This document shows positions 8,917-17,211 of a DNA stretch of 64,000 nt, piece by piece. The translations under genes and the position numbers were made by a program. Every line of letters begins with the position of its first letter. The first letter of the stretch is position 1. The stretch covers positions 70,343 to 134,342 of the forward strand of contig NZ_JASCTH010000014.1 in NCBI RefSeq assembly GCF_030009775.1. Direction: 5' to 3'. The notes beneath the pieces are model-generated. The model did not search any database. It worked only from the letters and a program-made list of their open reading frames with translations, and was not told the DNA's origin. The stretch comes from Actinoplanes sandaracinus. GTDB taxonomy: Bacteria; Actinomycetota; Actinomycetes; Mycobacteriales; Micromonosporaceae.

Positions 8917-9199
8917 AGCCCTCATTAGCCGCCGCACCTGGACGGCCATCCCACCGGACGGCCTGCAGCATTCGCTGCCCCGGCACCCGTTCCAGCACCG
9001 TCTCTGGCGCAGCCCCCACGCTGCGCCGGAGCCGTCTCCAGGCCCCCACCGGCCACGACTCCCCAGCTCGCCAGGCCACTCCAGCTACTCCGGCACTGCC
9101 GCCGTGGGCGCCTGCCGACCTTGCTGCGTTGACCACCGAATCAGGTGGCCGGCGCATCAAGATCAGAGCTACGAGCCAAGAGTCACCCACCACCCTCGG
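8917..9199. other. Gene-free stretch between repeat arrays
   Basis: About 280 bp of GC-rich sequence with no ribosome site, recognisable protein or strong hairpin on either strand. It separates the 18-bp array from the 81-84-bp repeat family and is part of the 1.7-kb intergenic region between two convergent genes (stops at 8642 and 10350). Confidence 0.6.
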
Positions 9200-10056
9200 A
9201 CCTTGAAGCACCAACCACCGTTCCGGGTGGCCACCACACCAAGATCCCAGCCGCTGGGGCGACGACTCGCCACCGCACAGACCTTGAAGCACCAACCACC
9301 GTTTCCGGTAGCCACCGCACCAAGATCCCAGCGGCTGAGTCGACGACCACCGGCCCCCGCCACACCGTGAAGCAACAACCACCGTTTAGCGCCACACCGT
9401 GAAGCAACAACCACCGGTTAGCGCCACACCGTGAAGCAACAACCACCGGTTAGCGCCACACCGTGAAGCAACAACCACCGGTTAGCGCCACACCGTGAAG
9501 CAACAACCATCGTCTTAGGTGGTCACGCACCAAGATCGCGACCGTCGGCGGCCACGCTCGCCAGCCGCAGACCTTGACTCGCCAGCCGCAGACCTTGAAG
9601 CACCAACCACCGTTCCGGGTGGCCATCACACCAAGATCCCAGCGGCTAGGTCGACAACCACCACCACCGCCCAGACGTTGAAGGGCTAGCCATCGAAGGG
9701 CTAGCCACCACCGCGAGTGAAGCCCCCACCAACACCGCGACCGTTCTGTCGACAACCGCCGCCACCGCCCAGACCTTGGAGCAGCGACCACCGTTCCAGG
9801 TGGGCACCGCACCACGATCGCGGTCGGCACCCACCGCGGAGACCTTGAAGCACCGACCACCGTCTCAGGGAGGCATCGCACCAAGATCCCCACGGCCGGA
9901 CCGCCAACCACCGGCGACCGCGGAGACCTTGAGGCAGTAACCACCGTTTGGGGTAGCTATCGCATCACGATCGCGGCGGCTGGGGCCGACAACGCCGCGC
10001 TCGCGGACCTTGAAGCGCTGGCCACCGCATCGGGTGGACGGCGCAGCAAGATCCCG
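9200..10056. repeat. Degenerate 81-84-bp repeat family, two-box units
   Basis: Box A, ACCTTGAAGCACCAACCACC or close variants, occurs at 9200, 9281, 9592, 9675, 9773, 9842, 9926 and 10007, mostly 81-84 bp apart. Each copy is followed about 35-40 bp later by box B, CACCAAGATCCCAGCGGCTG or a variant (9237, 9318, 9529, 9630, 9811, 9869, 9962, 10046). Box A read forward resembles box B read in reverse (ACCTTG against ATCTTG), so units could fold. Minus-strand frames through it give only Trp/Gly/Val-rich repeats without start signals, so it is judged non-coding. Confidence 0.8.
9359..9518. repeat. 32-bp perfect tandem array, 5 units
   Basis: Five contiguous 32-bp units containing GTGAAGCAACAACCACCG and TTAGCGCCAC start at 9359, 9391, 9423, 9455 and 9487. 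Units 2 to 4 are identical, the first has one substitution and the last diverges at its end. The unit carries a shortened box A of the surrounding 81-84-bp family, which suggests a truncated family member that was then amplified. There are no spacers, so this is not a CRISPR array. Confidence 0.9.
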
Positions 10057-10060
10057 GCAG

Positions 10061-10340
10061 ACGTAACTAGACGGTGACCTCGCGGCGGACGTAGCCGGCC
10101 GGCGACCTCACGGCGGACGCGACTGGGCGGCGAGCCCGCGGCGGACGCGACTGGGCGGCTACCACGCGGCGGACGCGACCGGGCGGCTACCACACGGCGG
10201 ACGCGACCGGGCGGCTACCACACGGCGGACGCGACCGGGCGGCTACCACACGGCGGACGCAACCGGGCGGCTACCACACGGCGGACGCAACCGGGCGGCT
10301 ACCACACGGCGGACGTGAGGGGCGGTGGCGGTGCGGTGGG
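10061..10340. repeat. 28-bp tandem array, about 10 units
   Basis: Units of 28 bp (core GACCGGGCGGCTACCACAC preceded by GGCGGACGC) recur with exact 28-bp phase at 10061, 10089, 10117, 10145 and on to 10313. Copies from about 10173 to 10312 are nearly identical, while the leftmost three and the last are diverged, a gradient that suggests recent expansion toward the right. The period is not a multiple of three, which argues against coding. It ends a few bases before the stop of the leftward amidohydrolase. Confidence 0.9.
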
Positions 10341-10349
10341 TAGGGGCGG

Positions 10350-12179
10350 TCAGGGGGTGTAGGGGCGGACGTCGGCGCCGAGGACCCTCGCCGTTGCCAA
10401 GGAGTCCGCGAAGGCGGTGGGGGCCAGGTTCAGGCCGCCGGCGACCCAGGACACCGTGGAGCTGTCATTTTCGGTCATCGCGGCCAGGATGGCGTCGGGT
10501 GTCAGGCCGGCGGACTGCAGCAGGCGGATCTCACGGATGTTGATACCTGGCGGGAGCGGCCCGTTTCCGAGGTCGGTTCCGTAGCGGACGGCTCCGCCGT
10601 ACCCGATGAAGCGCCGTAGGTTGTCGACGGCGATCTCGCGGGCGGGGTCGGGTTCTCCCCAGCCGTGGATGTCCAGGGTGCTGATCCAGCGCATCCGCTG
10701 GGCACAAGCGCGCAGCAGCTCGTCGTCGACCCGCTCGGTCCAGGGCGTGTGCGCCAGCATGTCGGCTCCGGCGGCGTGTGTCGCGGCGACCGTTCCCGCG
10801 CCCTCCGCGTGCACGACCACCGGCAGGCCGCTCTTGTGGGCGGACGACACCAGGGCCGCCAGGACCGGTTGCGGCAGCGTCGGGCCGCCGGCGTGGGCGG
10901 TGACCTTGATCAGGGTGGCCCCGGCGAGCCTCGTCTCGGCCACCGCGGAGTCGGCGTCGGCAGCCGTGCGGATCTCCCGCCAACTGCCCGTCGCTGCCCA
11001 GGAGCGGTCGCTCGGATAGCCGCCAGGGGCGATCAGAAACGGTCCGGCGAAGCGGATGCGAGGCAGGTTCGCGTCCGGCCTCCGGGCACGGGCGGCAAGA
11101 TCGGAGACCTGGGAGGGTACGCCGCCGAGGTCCCACACCTCGGCGATGCCCCCGGCGCGAACCGTGCCGAGGTCGACCAGCGCCGAGTGCACGTGCGCGT
11201 CGACCAGCCCCGGAAGCAGGGTGCCGGGGAAACGCCGGGTGTCGGCTCCACCCGGGGCGAGTTCAGCGGGAACCGGCTTGATCACGCCGTCCGGGGCGAC
11301 GCGGAGGGCCACGCCGGTCCGTAGCCGCCCACCCCACCAAACCGAGTCGGCCAGCAGCCATTCCACCCGCCCGGCCCGGGCCGCGCCGATGCCGCCGACA
11401 TCCCCGCCACCAGACGCCAGGGTCGCCGCGCCACTGCCGCCAACAGCCGACCGCGCCGCACCGCTTCCGCCAGCCGCCGACACCGCACCGCCGCCAACAG
11501 CCGACCGCGCCGCACCGCTTCCGGCAGTCGCCTCAGGGCTGTCGGCCGAGTCACTGGCGGGAACCGTGTGTTCCTCGGCGACCGTGACCGTCGGTCGCGG
11601 CCCGGTGCGCCGGAGAGCCGACAGCCCGCACCCCGCGCCGGCGGCTGACCCGCCGCAGCAGCTCGGCGCGGTCGCCGGTGCTCCAGCCGACCCGCAGACA
11701 CCCGAGGCGCCGTCACCTGAAGACGCCTGCGAGGAGGTGGAGGAGGTTGACGGCGGGGGGCCGGCCGCGGGCTCGGTGGGCCCGGGCGTCGAGGACGAAA
11801 GCGCCCCGCCGCGCGACGCAGGCGAGGACGGCGAGGACGGCGAGGACAGCGAGGACGGCGAGGACAGCGAGGACAGCGAGGACAGCGAGGACGGCGAGCC
11901 AGTAGGCGCACCCGCGGACGAAGAAGCGGCTACCGGGCCGGCAGGCGCAGGCGAAGAGGCCGCGCCGGGCGGAGGAGGCGGCGAAGGGCAGGACACCTCC
12001 TCGGACTGCGGGGAGGACGAGGACGGCGAAGGAGACGGGGGCAGCGAAGGAGACGAGGGCAGCGAAGGAGACGGGGGCAGCGAAGGAGACGAGGACGGTG
12101 ACGGAGACGGCGGGGGCGGGGGCTGGCGGGCGGGTTCGGGTGCGGACGCCGGAGGTGTCGGGTGGGAGGGGCTGGTCAC
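10350..12179 (-). CDS. Metal-dependent amidohydrolase of the kynurenine operon, with long Ser/Pro-rich N-terminus
   Basis: A putative amidohydrolase-superfamily enzyme. The catalytic part (about the last 340 residues) has metal-site motifs VDAHVH (HxH), LIKVTAHAG (a Lys placed like the carboxylated bridging Lys), VVVHAEG, LAHTPW and RYGTDLGNG (the Asp). From GTG at 12179 the product is 609 residues; this GTG overlaps the kynureninase stop (GTGA), which supports coupling. The first 270 residues are then low-complexity Ser/Pro/Gly/Ala encoded by 9-bp (11824-11895) and 18-bp (12026-12097) minisatellites. An alternative GTG at 11366 (MEWLLADSVWWGG) would give a 338-residue enzyme of normal size. 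Its operon position after tryptophan dioxygenase and kynureninase suggests action on N-formylkynurenine or a related amide, since no other formamidase gene is present; this is inference. Confidence 0.8.
   Translation of the reverse strand: MTSPSHPTPPASAPEPARQPPPPPSPSPSSSPSLPPSPSLPSSPSLPPSPSPSSSSPQSEEVSCPSPPPPPGAASSPAPAGPVAASSSAGAPTGSPSSLSSLSSLSSPSSLSSPSSPSSPASRGGALSSSTPGPTEPAAGPPPSTSSTSSQASSGDGASGVCGSAGAPATAPSCCGGSAAGAGCGLSALRRTGPRPTVTVAEEHTVPASDSADSPEATAGSGAARSAVGGGAVSAAGGSGAARSAVGGSGAATLASGGGDVGGIGAARAGRVEWLLADSVWWGGRLRTGVALRVAPDGVIKPVPAELAPGGADTRRFPGTLLPGLVDAHVHSALVDLGTVRAGGIAEVWDLGGVPSQVSDLAARARRPDANLPRIRFAGPFLIAPGGYPSDRSWAATGSWREIRTAADADSAVAETRLAGATLIKVTAHAGGPTLPQPVLAALVSSAHKSGLPVVVHAEGAGTVAATHAAGADMLAHTPWTERVDDELLRACAQRMRWISTLDIHGWGEPDPAREIAVDNLRRFIGYGGAVRYGTDLGNGPLPPGINIREIRLLQSAGLTPDAILAAMTENDSSTVSWVAGGLNLAPTAFADSLATARVLGADVRPYTP
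11824..11895. repeat. 9-bp tandem repeat inside the amidohydrolase N-terminal frame
   Basis: Eight units of GAGGACRGC on the plus strand, in phase from 11824. On the coding (minus) strand they give LSS/PSS tripeptides. A related 18-bp array, GCGAAGGAGACGRGGGCA-like with four units, lies at 12026-12097. Both occur in the low-complexity stretch upstream of the catalytic domain. Confidence 0.85.
12026..12097. repeat. 18-bp tandem repeat near the amidohydrolase start
   Basis: Four 18-bp units beginning GCGAAGGAGACG at 12026, 12044, 12062 and 12080. On the minus strand they encode Ser/Pro/Leu repeats just after the GTG that overlaps the kynureninase stop. Length variation here would change only the disordered N-terminus, because the period is a multiple of three. 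Confidence 0.8.
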
Positions 12180-13408
12180 CGCGGGTTCTTCTCGATCAGG
12201 TCCCGCAGAACCGCCAGCCCCTGGTAGACCTCGGCGAAGCTGGTGCTCAGCGGCGCCGGCCCGATCCGCAGCCCGTCCGGCCGCCGGTAGTCCGGGATCA
12301 CGCCGCTGTCCCACAGAGGTTCCAGGTAGGACCGGAAACCTTCCTGCCGCAGCGTGACGTGGCCACCTCGCCGGGCGGGGTCGCGCGGGCTGGCGACGGC
12401 GACGCCGTGTGGTGCCAGCCACTCGTCCGCGAGGGCGAGCACATAGTCGGTGAGCTGCAACGACTTGGCGCGGACCGCTTCGATTCCGGCGGCTGCGAGC
12501 ATGTCGAGGTTGGCGTGCATGGGGACCATGGCGAGGATCGGCGGGGTGCCGCTGAGGAGCGCGCGGACTCCGGCCGCGGGCTCGTAACCGGGGCCCATCT
12601 CGAACGCCGCCCGGTGCCCCATCCAGCCTTGGATCGGCTGCCGCAGCTCGCCTTGAAGCTCCTGCCGCAGGTAGGCGAAGGCCGGCGCCCCAGGCCCGCC
12701 GTTGAGGTATTTGTAGGTGCACCCGACGGCGAGGTCGACTCCCCACTCGTCGAGCGCGATCGGCACCGAGCCGGCCGAGTGGCACAGGTCCCACATGGTG
12801 AGGGCCCCGGCGGCGTGCGCGATCCGGTTGATCGCGGCGACGTCGGCGAGCCAGCCCGACCGGTACGCGACATGGCTGAACAGCACCAGCGCGGTGTCCT
12901 CACCGACGACGTCGGCCACCTGTGCCGGGGCGATGCCGGCGGACGGGTCGGTCTCGATCCACACCAGTCGCAGGTCGCGCTCGGCGGCGATGCCTTCGAG
13001 CACGTACCGGTCGGTGGGGAAGTTGTCGGTGTCGAGCACGACGGTCCGTCGGCCCGGCCGGGCGTCGACCGCGGCCCGCGCCAGTTTGTAGATCAGGACC
13101 GTGGTCGAGTCGGCGATGACGGTCTGCCCGGGCGCCGCGCCGAGAGCCGCCGAGCCGAGCCGGTCGCCGAGGGTGAGCGGCCAGTCCAGCCAGCCTTCGT
13201 CCCAGCCGCGGATCAGCCGGCCGCCCCACTGTTCGCGGATGAACTGCTCGACGAGCCGGGCGGTGGCCTGCAGTGGCCGGCCCAGCGAGTTGCCGTCAAG
13301 GTAGGACAGCAGCTCGGCGGGCGGCGGCGTGATGAACTGCTCCCGGTACCCCGCGAGGGGGTCGGCCGCGTCGAGGGCGGTGGCTCGGGCGAGCAGGTCG
13401 ACGGTCAA
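12176..13408 (-). CDS. kynU: Kynureninase
   Basis: A PLP-dependent kynureninase of 410 residues that cleaves kynurenine to anthranilate and alanine in the cytoplasm. The PLP-binding Lys is visible in [15 protein letters not shown] (about residue 232), with the upstream cofactor motif [12 protein letters not shown] (about 208) and substrate-side residues in [18 protein letters not shown]. The start is taken as TTG at 13408, which overlaps the stop of the dioxygenase gene (TTGA); the next residues [19 protein letters not shown] match the family N-terminus and no ATG or GTG fits nearby. Its own stop overlaps the GTG of the amidohydrolase. The three genes are therefore likely translated as one coupled unit. 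Confidence 0.96.
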   Translation of the reverse strand: MTVDLLARATALDAADPLAGYREQFITPPPAELLSYLDGNSLGRPLQATARLVEQFIREQWGGRLIRGWDEGWLDWPLTLGDRLGSAALGAAPGQTVIADSTTVLIYKLARAAVDARPGRRTVVLDTDNFPTDRYVLEGIAAERDLRLVWIETDPSAGIAPAQVADVVGEDTALVLFSHVAYRSGWLADVAAINRIAHAAGALTMWDLCHSAGSVPIALDEWGVDLAVGCTYKYLNGGPGAPAFAYLRQELQGELRQPIQGWMGHRAAFEMGPGYEPAAGVRALLSGTPPILAMVPMHANLDMLAAAGIEAVRAKSLQLTDYVLALADEWLAPHGVAVASPRDPARRGGHVTLRQEGFRSYLEPLWDSGVIPDYRRPDGLRIGPAPLSTSFAEVYQGLAVLRDLIEKNPR

Positions 13409-14256
13409 CGGGGCACTCCGATCTCGGTGCGGACGGCGTACAGCTCGGGGAAGAATGTCAGATCGAGCGCCGCCTTCAGGAAGCTGACCCCGCTGGATCC
13501 GCCGGTGCCCCGTTTGAAGCCGATCGTCCGCTCCACCGTCTTGAGGTGCCGGAACCGCCACAGCTGGAAGTTCTCCTCCAGGTCGACGAGTTCCTCGCAG
13601 GCCTCGTAGACGTCCCAGTTCTGCTCCGCGTTCTCGTAGATCCGCTGGAAGACCGGCACCAGGTCGGCGTGGTATTCGTACGCCTCGGTGATGTCCCGAT
13701 GCAGGATGTGGGCCGGCACCTGGTGTCCGCGCCGGGCCAGGAAGTGCAGGAACTCGTCGTAGACGCTGGGGGTCGCGAGCGCGTCGGCGAGCATCGCCCG
13801 GGCTTCCGGCTGGTCGTCGAAGACCGCCAGCATGCCCTTGTTCTTGTTGCCGAGCCGGAACTCGATCGCCCGGTACTGGTACGACTGGAAGCCCGACGAC
13901 GTGCCGAGGAAGCTGCGGAACTCCGCGTACTCCGACGGGGTCAGGGTGGCCAGCACCGACCACTGCTCGGTCAGGGTGCGCTGGATGTGCTTGACCCGGG
14001 CCAGCCCCTTGAGCGCGGGCCGCAGCTCGTCCTTCGCCAGATATTCCTGGACCGCGCGCAGCTCATGGACGATCAGTTTCAGCCAGAGCTCGGATGTCTG
14101 GTGCTGCACGATGAACAGCAGCTCGTCGTGATGCTCCGGCACGCTGACCGGGCGCTGCGCCTCAAGAATCTTGTCGAGGTGCAGGTACTCCCCGTACGAA
14201 AGATTGACCTTGAAGTCCTTGATGATGCCGTCCTCGAGCGGGCGCTGTGCCGACAT
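13405..14256 (-). CDS. kynA: Tryptophan 2,3-dioxygenase
   Basis: A haem enzyme of 283 residues that oxidises L-tryptophan to N-formylkynurenine, the first step of the kynurenine route. Family motifs are in place: [13 protein letters not shown] at the N-terminus, [19 protein letters not shown] (active-site His and aromatic residues), [14 protein letters not shown] carrying the substrate carboxylate Arg, and [20 protein letters not shown] with the proximal haem His near residue 240 and the GTGGSSG loop. Length matches bacterial enzymes. It lies 27 bp after the YchJ-like gene on the same strand and overlaps kynureninase by four bases. The pathway stops at anthranilate here, since no 3-hydroxylase is present. 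Confidence 0.97.
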   Translation of the reverse strand: MSAQRPLEDGIIKDFKVNLSYGEYLHLDKILEAQRPVSVPEHHDELLFIVQHQTSELWLKLIVHELRAVQEYLAKDELRPALKGLARVKHIQRTLTEQWSVLATLTPSEYAEFRSFLGTSSGFQSYQYRAIEFRLGNKNKGMLAVFDDQPEARAMLADALATPSVYDEFLHFLARRGHQVPAHILHRDITEAYEYHADLVPVFQRIYENAEQNWDVYEACEELVDLEENFQLWRFRHLKTVERTIGFKRGTGGSSGVSFLKAALDLTFFPELYAVRTEIGVPR

Positions 14257-14283
14257 GGCGAATCCACCTCCTCCCCAAGGAGA

Positions 14284-14682
14284 TCACAGCGGACCCCAGT
14301 ACACCCAGCGGCCGTCGTGCCTGACGAATCGGCTCTTCTCGGCCAGGACGCCGGGACGGCCGCCGTCGGTGTAGTGCGCCCGGAAATCGACGGTCCCTTC
14401 CGCGTCGAAGACGCCACCGCCGCCGTGTTCCAGCACCTCGAGGCGCGTCCAGCGCATCCCGGGCTCGGCGGTGACGGCCTCCGGCCGCGTCTGCGGGTGC
14501 CAGGTCCGCACCACATAGTCACTGTTGTCCAGCGCATAGGCGCTGAAACGCGAGCGCATCAACGCTTCCGGGTCCGCCGCGGGCCGGCCTTCATACAGAA
14601 GGCCACAACACATGTCGTACGAGCCACGCCCGCACGGGCACACGGAAGAGGATTTCCGGGGCTTGGGGGATCTGCGTGCCAT
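14284..14682 (-). CDS. YchJ-like SEC-C motif protein (UPF0225)
   Basis: A 132-residue protein of the YchJ/UPF0225 family. After a basic N-terminus it has the SEC-C zinc motif CPCGRGSYDMCCG (about residues 16-28) followed by the YchJ core ALMRSRFSAYALDNSDYVV and an NTF2-like C-terminal half ending in FVRHDGRWVYWGPL. The start is the ATG of MARRSPKPRK. The molecular role of the family is not established; the zinc motif resembles that of SecA's C-terminus. It may be the first gene of the kynurenine operon by spacing (27 bp), but a functional link is not implied. Confidence 0.9.
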   Translation of the reverse strand: MARRSPKPRKSSSVCPCGRGSYDMCCGLLYEGRPAADPEALMRSRFSAYALDNSDYVVRTWHPQTRPEAVTAEPGMRWTRLEVLEHGGGGVFDAEGTVDFRAHYTDGGRPGVLAEKSRFVRHDGRWVYWGPL

Positions 14683-14762
14683 GCGCCCAGTCTCTCGCAG
14701 CGGTCCTCGCGCACCGCCCCGGTATCCACAATCCATCGAACCCGCAGGCCGGTCCGCCGCCG

Positions 14763-15278
14763 TCAGTGGGCCTGCTGCTCCACTACGATTCCGCTGATCA
14801 CTTTCTGACAGCGGTCCAGTTCCTCGATCAGGCCCTGCATCTCCTCGATCGCGGACACGGCGTTCTGGGTGTCGGCGCGGATCCCGCCGACCTGGGTGCC
14901 GATCTCGCTGGTCGCGGTCGCGGTCTCGTTGGCCAGGTCCTTGACCTCGCTGGCGACGACGGCGAAGCCCCGTCCGGCCTCGCCGGCCCGGGCCGCCTCG
15001 ATGGTGGCGTTCAGCGCCAGCAGGTTGGTCTGCTTGGCGATCGTCGCGATGAGCTGCACCACCTTGCCGATCTCGGTGCTGCTGGCCTCGAGCCGCTGGA
15101 TCACCTGAACCGCGGTCTCGGCCGCCCGGACCGCGGCGTCGGTGGCCGCGGCCATGTCGTTGCTGACGTTGGCGAGCCGGTGCACCGAGTCGCGCTGCCG
15201 GTCCTGCGCCTGTGCCGCCCAGTCGTCCTGGCCGCCGCCGGACGACGACCATCCGTCATTCTGATCCCAGTCGGACAT
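14763..15278 (-). CDS. Minimal cytoplasmic chemoreceptor signalling-domain protein
   Basis: A 171-residue soluble protein consisting almost only of the cytoplasmic signalling hairpin of methyl-accepting chemotaxis proteins. The conserved tip [20 protein letters not shown] is at about residues 85-104, followed by [20 protein letters not shown]. There is no membrane segment, HAMP or ligand-binding domain; the N-terminus is a short Ser/Gly/Asp-rich tail ([16 protein letters not shown]). Typical chemoreceptors are three times longer. The start is the ATG preceded by AGAAAGG. No cheA or cheW gene is nearby. It may be a soluble receptor fragment that joins arrays through another sensor, or a decoy; it is divergent from the sigma factor gene. 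Confidence 0.88.
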   Translation of the reverse strand: MSDWDQNDGWSSSGGGQDDWAAQAQDRQRDSVHRLANVSNDMAAATDAAVRAAETAVQVIQRLEASSTEIGKVVQLIATIAKQTNLLALNATIEAARAGEAGRGFAVVASEVKDLANETATATSEIGTQVGGIRADTQNAVSAIEEMQGLIEELDRCQKVISGIVVEQQAH

Positions 15279-15401
15279 GGTGATGGCGACCCTTTCTCTG
15301 ACGGTCGTCTCAAAACATCCCATCCCGCCCGCCGGCCGCGGGGCGTTTTCCCCGATCCAGCCCCGTCCCGTGCGGGTCTCCCCGGGGAACGTGGCGGCAG
15401 A

Positions 15402-16664
15402 ATGAGCCGGATGGATGGGGTGGAGAGCGTTCTCGACCGGGTGTGGCGCGACGAGGCGGCCGGCATGCTCGGGGTGCTGGGGCGGCGTCTCGGGGATCTG
15501 GACGCCGCCGAGGAGTCGCTCCAGGACGCCATCGCGGAGGCGCTGCGCCGGTGGCCGGACGAGGGCGTACCGGCGAATCCCGCGGGATGGCTGGTGACGA
15601 CGGCCTGGCGCAAGGCGATCGACCGGCGGCGCCGGGAGGCGAACGGCCGGGCCAAGGAGGCCGTGCTGGCGGCCGACCCGACTCACGGCCGGTCCTCCGG
15701 CGGCGCCGATCCGCTCTGGCCGCCGTCGGGTGACGACCGGCTGGCGGTGGTGTTCGCCTGTTGTCATCCGGCGCTGCCGGAGCCGTCGCGGGTGGCGCTC
15801 ACCCTGCACGCGGTCGCCGGACTGCCGGCGGAGACCGTGGCGGCGGCCTTCCTGCTCCCCCGGGCCACCGTGGCGCAGCGTCTGGTGCGGGCCAAACGGC
15901 ATCTGCGCGAGCAGGGAGTACGGGTGGAGACGCCCGAGCCCGGGGAACGCGCGACCCGTCTGCCGTCCGTGCTGCGAGTCCTCTATCTGATCTACAACGA
16001 GGGCTACCTCAGCACCTCGAGGGACGCCGTGGAGCGCCGGGAGCTGGCCCGGGAGGGGCTGGACCTGGCCCGGCAGCTGGCCGCCCTGGTGCCGGACGAG
16101 CCGGAGGCGGCGGGTCTGGCCGCTCTGTGCGAGTTGCACGAGTCCCGGGCCGCGGGCCGGTTCGGCGCCGACGGCCGGCTGGTGCTGCTGGAGGACCAGG
16201 ACCGGTCCGGCTGGGACCGGCGCCTGATCGGTTCCGCGCTGACGCGTCTGGCCGGGGCCGCCGCGCTGGACCGGCCCGGCCCGTACCAGCTGGAGGCGGC
16301 GATCGCGGCGCAGCACGCGCTGGCGCCGTCCTGGGAGCGCACCGACTGGGTGGCGGTTCGGGGACTCTACGACCTGTTGCTGAGGCTGCGCCCGACACCG
16401 GTGGTGCTGTTGGGGCGGGCGGTCGCGACCGGTTTCACGGCCGGGCCGGCGCGGGCTCTGGCCGAGGTCGACGAGTTGGGTGGCCGGCTCGGCGGTTACC
16501 GGCTGTGGCACGCGACCCGTGCCGACCTGTTGCGCCGCCTGGGCCGGACGGCGGAGGCCGCCGAGGCGACGCGGCGGGCTCTCGCGCTGGCCACCAATCC
16601 GGCCGAACGCGAGTTGCTCACCGGCCGCCTCGCCGCTCTCACCGCCCGTCTCGACGGCGCGTGA
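15402..16664 (+). CDS. ECF sigma factor with C-terminal DUF6596/TPR-like extension (ECF42 type)
   Basis: A 420-residue extracytoplasmic-function sigma factor. Residues 1-170 hold sigma region 2 ([39 protein letters not shown]) and region 4 ([36 protein letters not shown]). The remaining 240 residues form the long helical extension of ECF42 sigma factors, starting with [15 protein letters not shown]. The extension replaces an anti-sigma factor in known members. The start is the ATG of MSRMDGVES; a second ATG three codons later is possible. ECF42 genes are usually linked to YCII/DGPF-domain genes, and one lies here three bases beyond the stop on the opposite strand, which supports the classification. 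Confidence 0.94.
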   Translation: MSRMDGVESVLDRVWRDEAAGMLGVLGRRLGDLDAAEESLQDAIAEALRRWPDEGVPANPAGWLVTTAWRKAIDRRRREANGRAKEAVLAADPTHGRSSGGADPLWPPSGDDRLAVVFACCHPALPEPSRVALTLHAVAGLPAETVAAAFLLPRATVAQRLVRAKRHLREQGVRVETPEPGERATRLPSVLRVLYLIYNEGYLSTSRDAVERRELAREGLDLARQLAALVPDEPEAAGLAALCELHESRAAGRFGADGRLVLLEDQDRSGWDRRLIGSALTRLAGAAALDRPGPYQLEAAIAAQHALAPSWERTDWVAVRGLYDLLLRLRPTPVVLLGRAVATGFTAGPARALAEVDELGGRLGGYRLWHATRADLLRRLGRTAEAAEATRRALALATNPAERELLTGRLAALTARLDGA

Positions 16665-16667
16665 ACC

Positions 16668-17021
16668 TCAGCGGACCATCTCCGGACGGACTTCGACACG
16701 GTCGCCGACGGCCGCGATGCCGGGCCAGCCGGAGGCCACCGCGATGGCCTCGTCCAGGTCGTCGGTGTCGAGCAGGAGGAACCCGCCGACCACTTCCTTG
16801 ATCTCGAGGTACGGGCCGTCGGTGACCTCGGGCGCGCCACCGGGCCCGGGGCTGATGGTCTTCCCCGTGCTCGACGGCGCCAGTTCAGCGCCGCCGGCGA
16901 CGATCTTCCCGGCCTCGGACCACTTCTGCCACCAAGTGTTGATCTCGTCCATCAGTCCTTCGGCCACCTCGGGGTCGGACCACTTCGACTCGTCCCCCAC
17001 GAGGATCATGACGTAGCGCAT
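16668..17021 (-). CDS. YCII/DGPF-domain protein
   Basis: A 117-residue single-domain protein of the YCII-related (DGPF) family. It begins MRYVMILVGDESKW and carries VTDGPYLEIKEVVGGFLLLD, in which the family DGPF tetrad appears as DGPY, then the C-terminal pattern EVRPEMVR. The family is ferredoxin-like in fold and of unknown chemistry, and is genetically tied to ECF42 sigma factors as a likely regulon member. Here it is convergent with the sigma gene with a three-base gap, rather than in the more usual tandem arrangement. A GAAGGAGAA-type ribosome site precedes the ATG. Confidence 0.92.
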   Translation of the reverse strand: MRYVMILVGDESKWSDPEVAEGLMDEINTWWQKWSEAGKIVAGGAELAPSSTGKTISPGPGGAPEVTDGPYLEIKEVVGGFLLLDTDDLDEAIAVASGWPGIAAVGDRVEVRPEMVR

Positions 17022-17150
17022 GGATCGTTCTCCTTCCGATCGGGTTGTCCTACCTCCTGACGATCGGGACGAGCCCGAATCGACATCGAGCATCCCGGCC
17101 GTGCCGCCGGAAGGGAAAGCGGCGCCCGCCTTGCACCGCGCTCGCACGTA

Positions 17151-17191
17151 TTTTGCAAGGACGGACTGACAGTGGTTCTTTTCTTGCAAAA
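17151..17191. promoter_or_regulatory. Inverted TTGCAA operator pair upstream of the LacI gene
   Basis: TTTTGCAAG (17151-17159) and CTTGCAAAA (17183-17191) form a perfect 9-bp inverted repeat with 23 bp between. Each half contains the palindrome TTGCAA, typical of operators of actinobacterial LacI-type sugar regulators. The second copy lies inside the presumed promoter of the LacI gene, so autoregulation is likely. Confidence 0.6.
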
Positions 17192-17211
17192 ATATGGCGT
17201 AGTATTCCGTC
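17176..17211 (+). promoter_or_regulatory. Probable promoter giving a leaderless LacI transcript
   Basis: A -10-like TAGTAT at 17200-17205 ends six bases before the GTG start at 17212, with a TTCTTT -35-like element 18 bp upstream. No Shine-Dalgarno site is present, so transcription probably starts at or next to the GTG. One operator copy sits between the two hexamers. Confidence 0.4.

Noticed and set aside
8386-8928. Plus-strand frame encoding PTMNGR hexapeptide repeats
   Set aside because: It overlaps the oxidoreductase in another frame, has no ribosome site, and the 18-bp period keeps every frame open. Minus-strand frames over the same DNA are equally long.
9359-10340. Possible CRISPR arrays (32-bp and 28-bp repeats)
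   Set aside because: The units are directly contiguous with no unique spacers, and no cas genes are present.
11056-12357. Plus-strand frame with an acidic EDGEDSED-type protein
   Set aside because: It is antisense to the amidohydrolase and kynureninase genes. The acidic repeats are the complement of the Ser/Pro repeats, and no start signal is seen.
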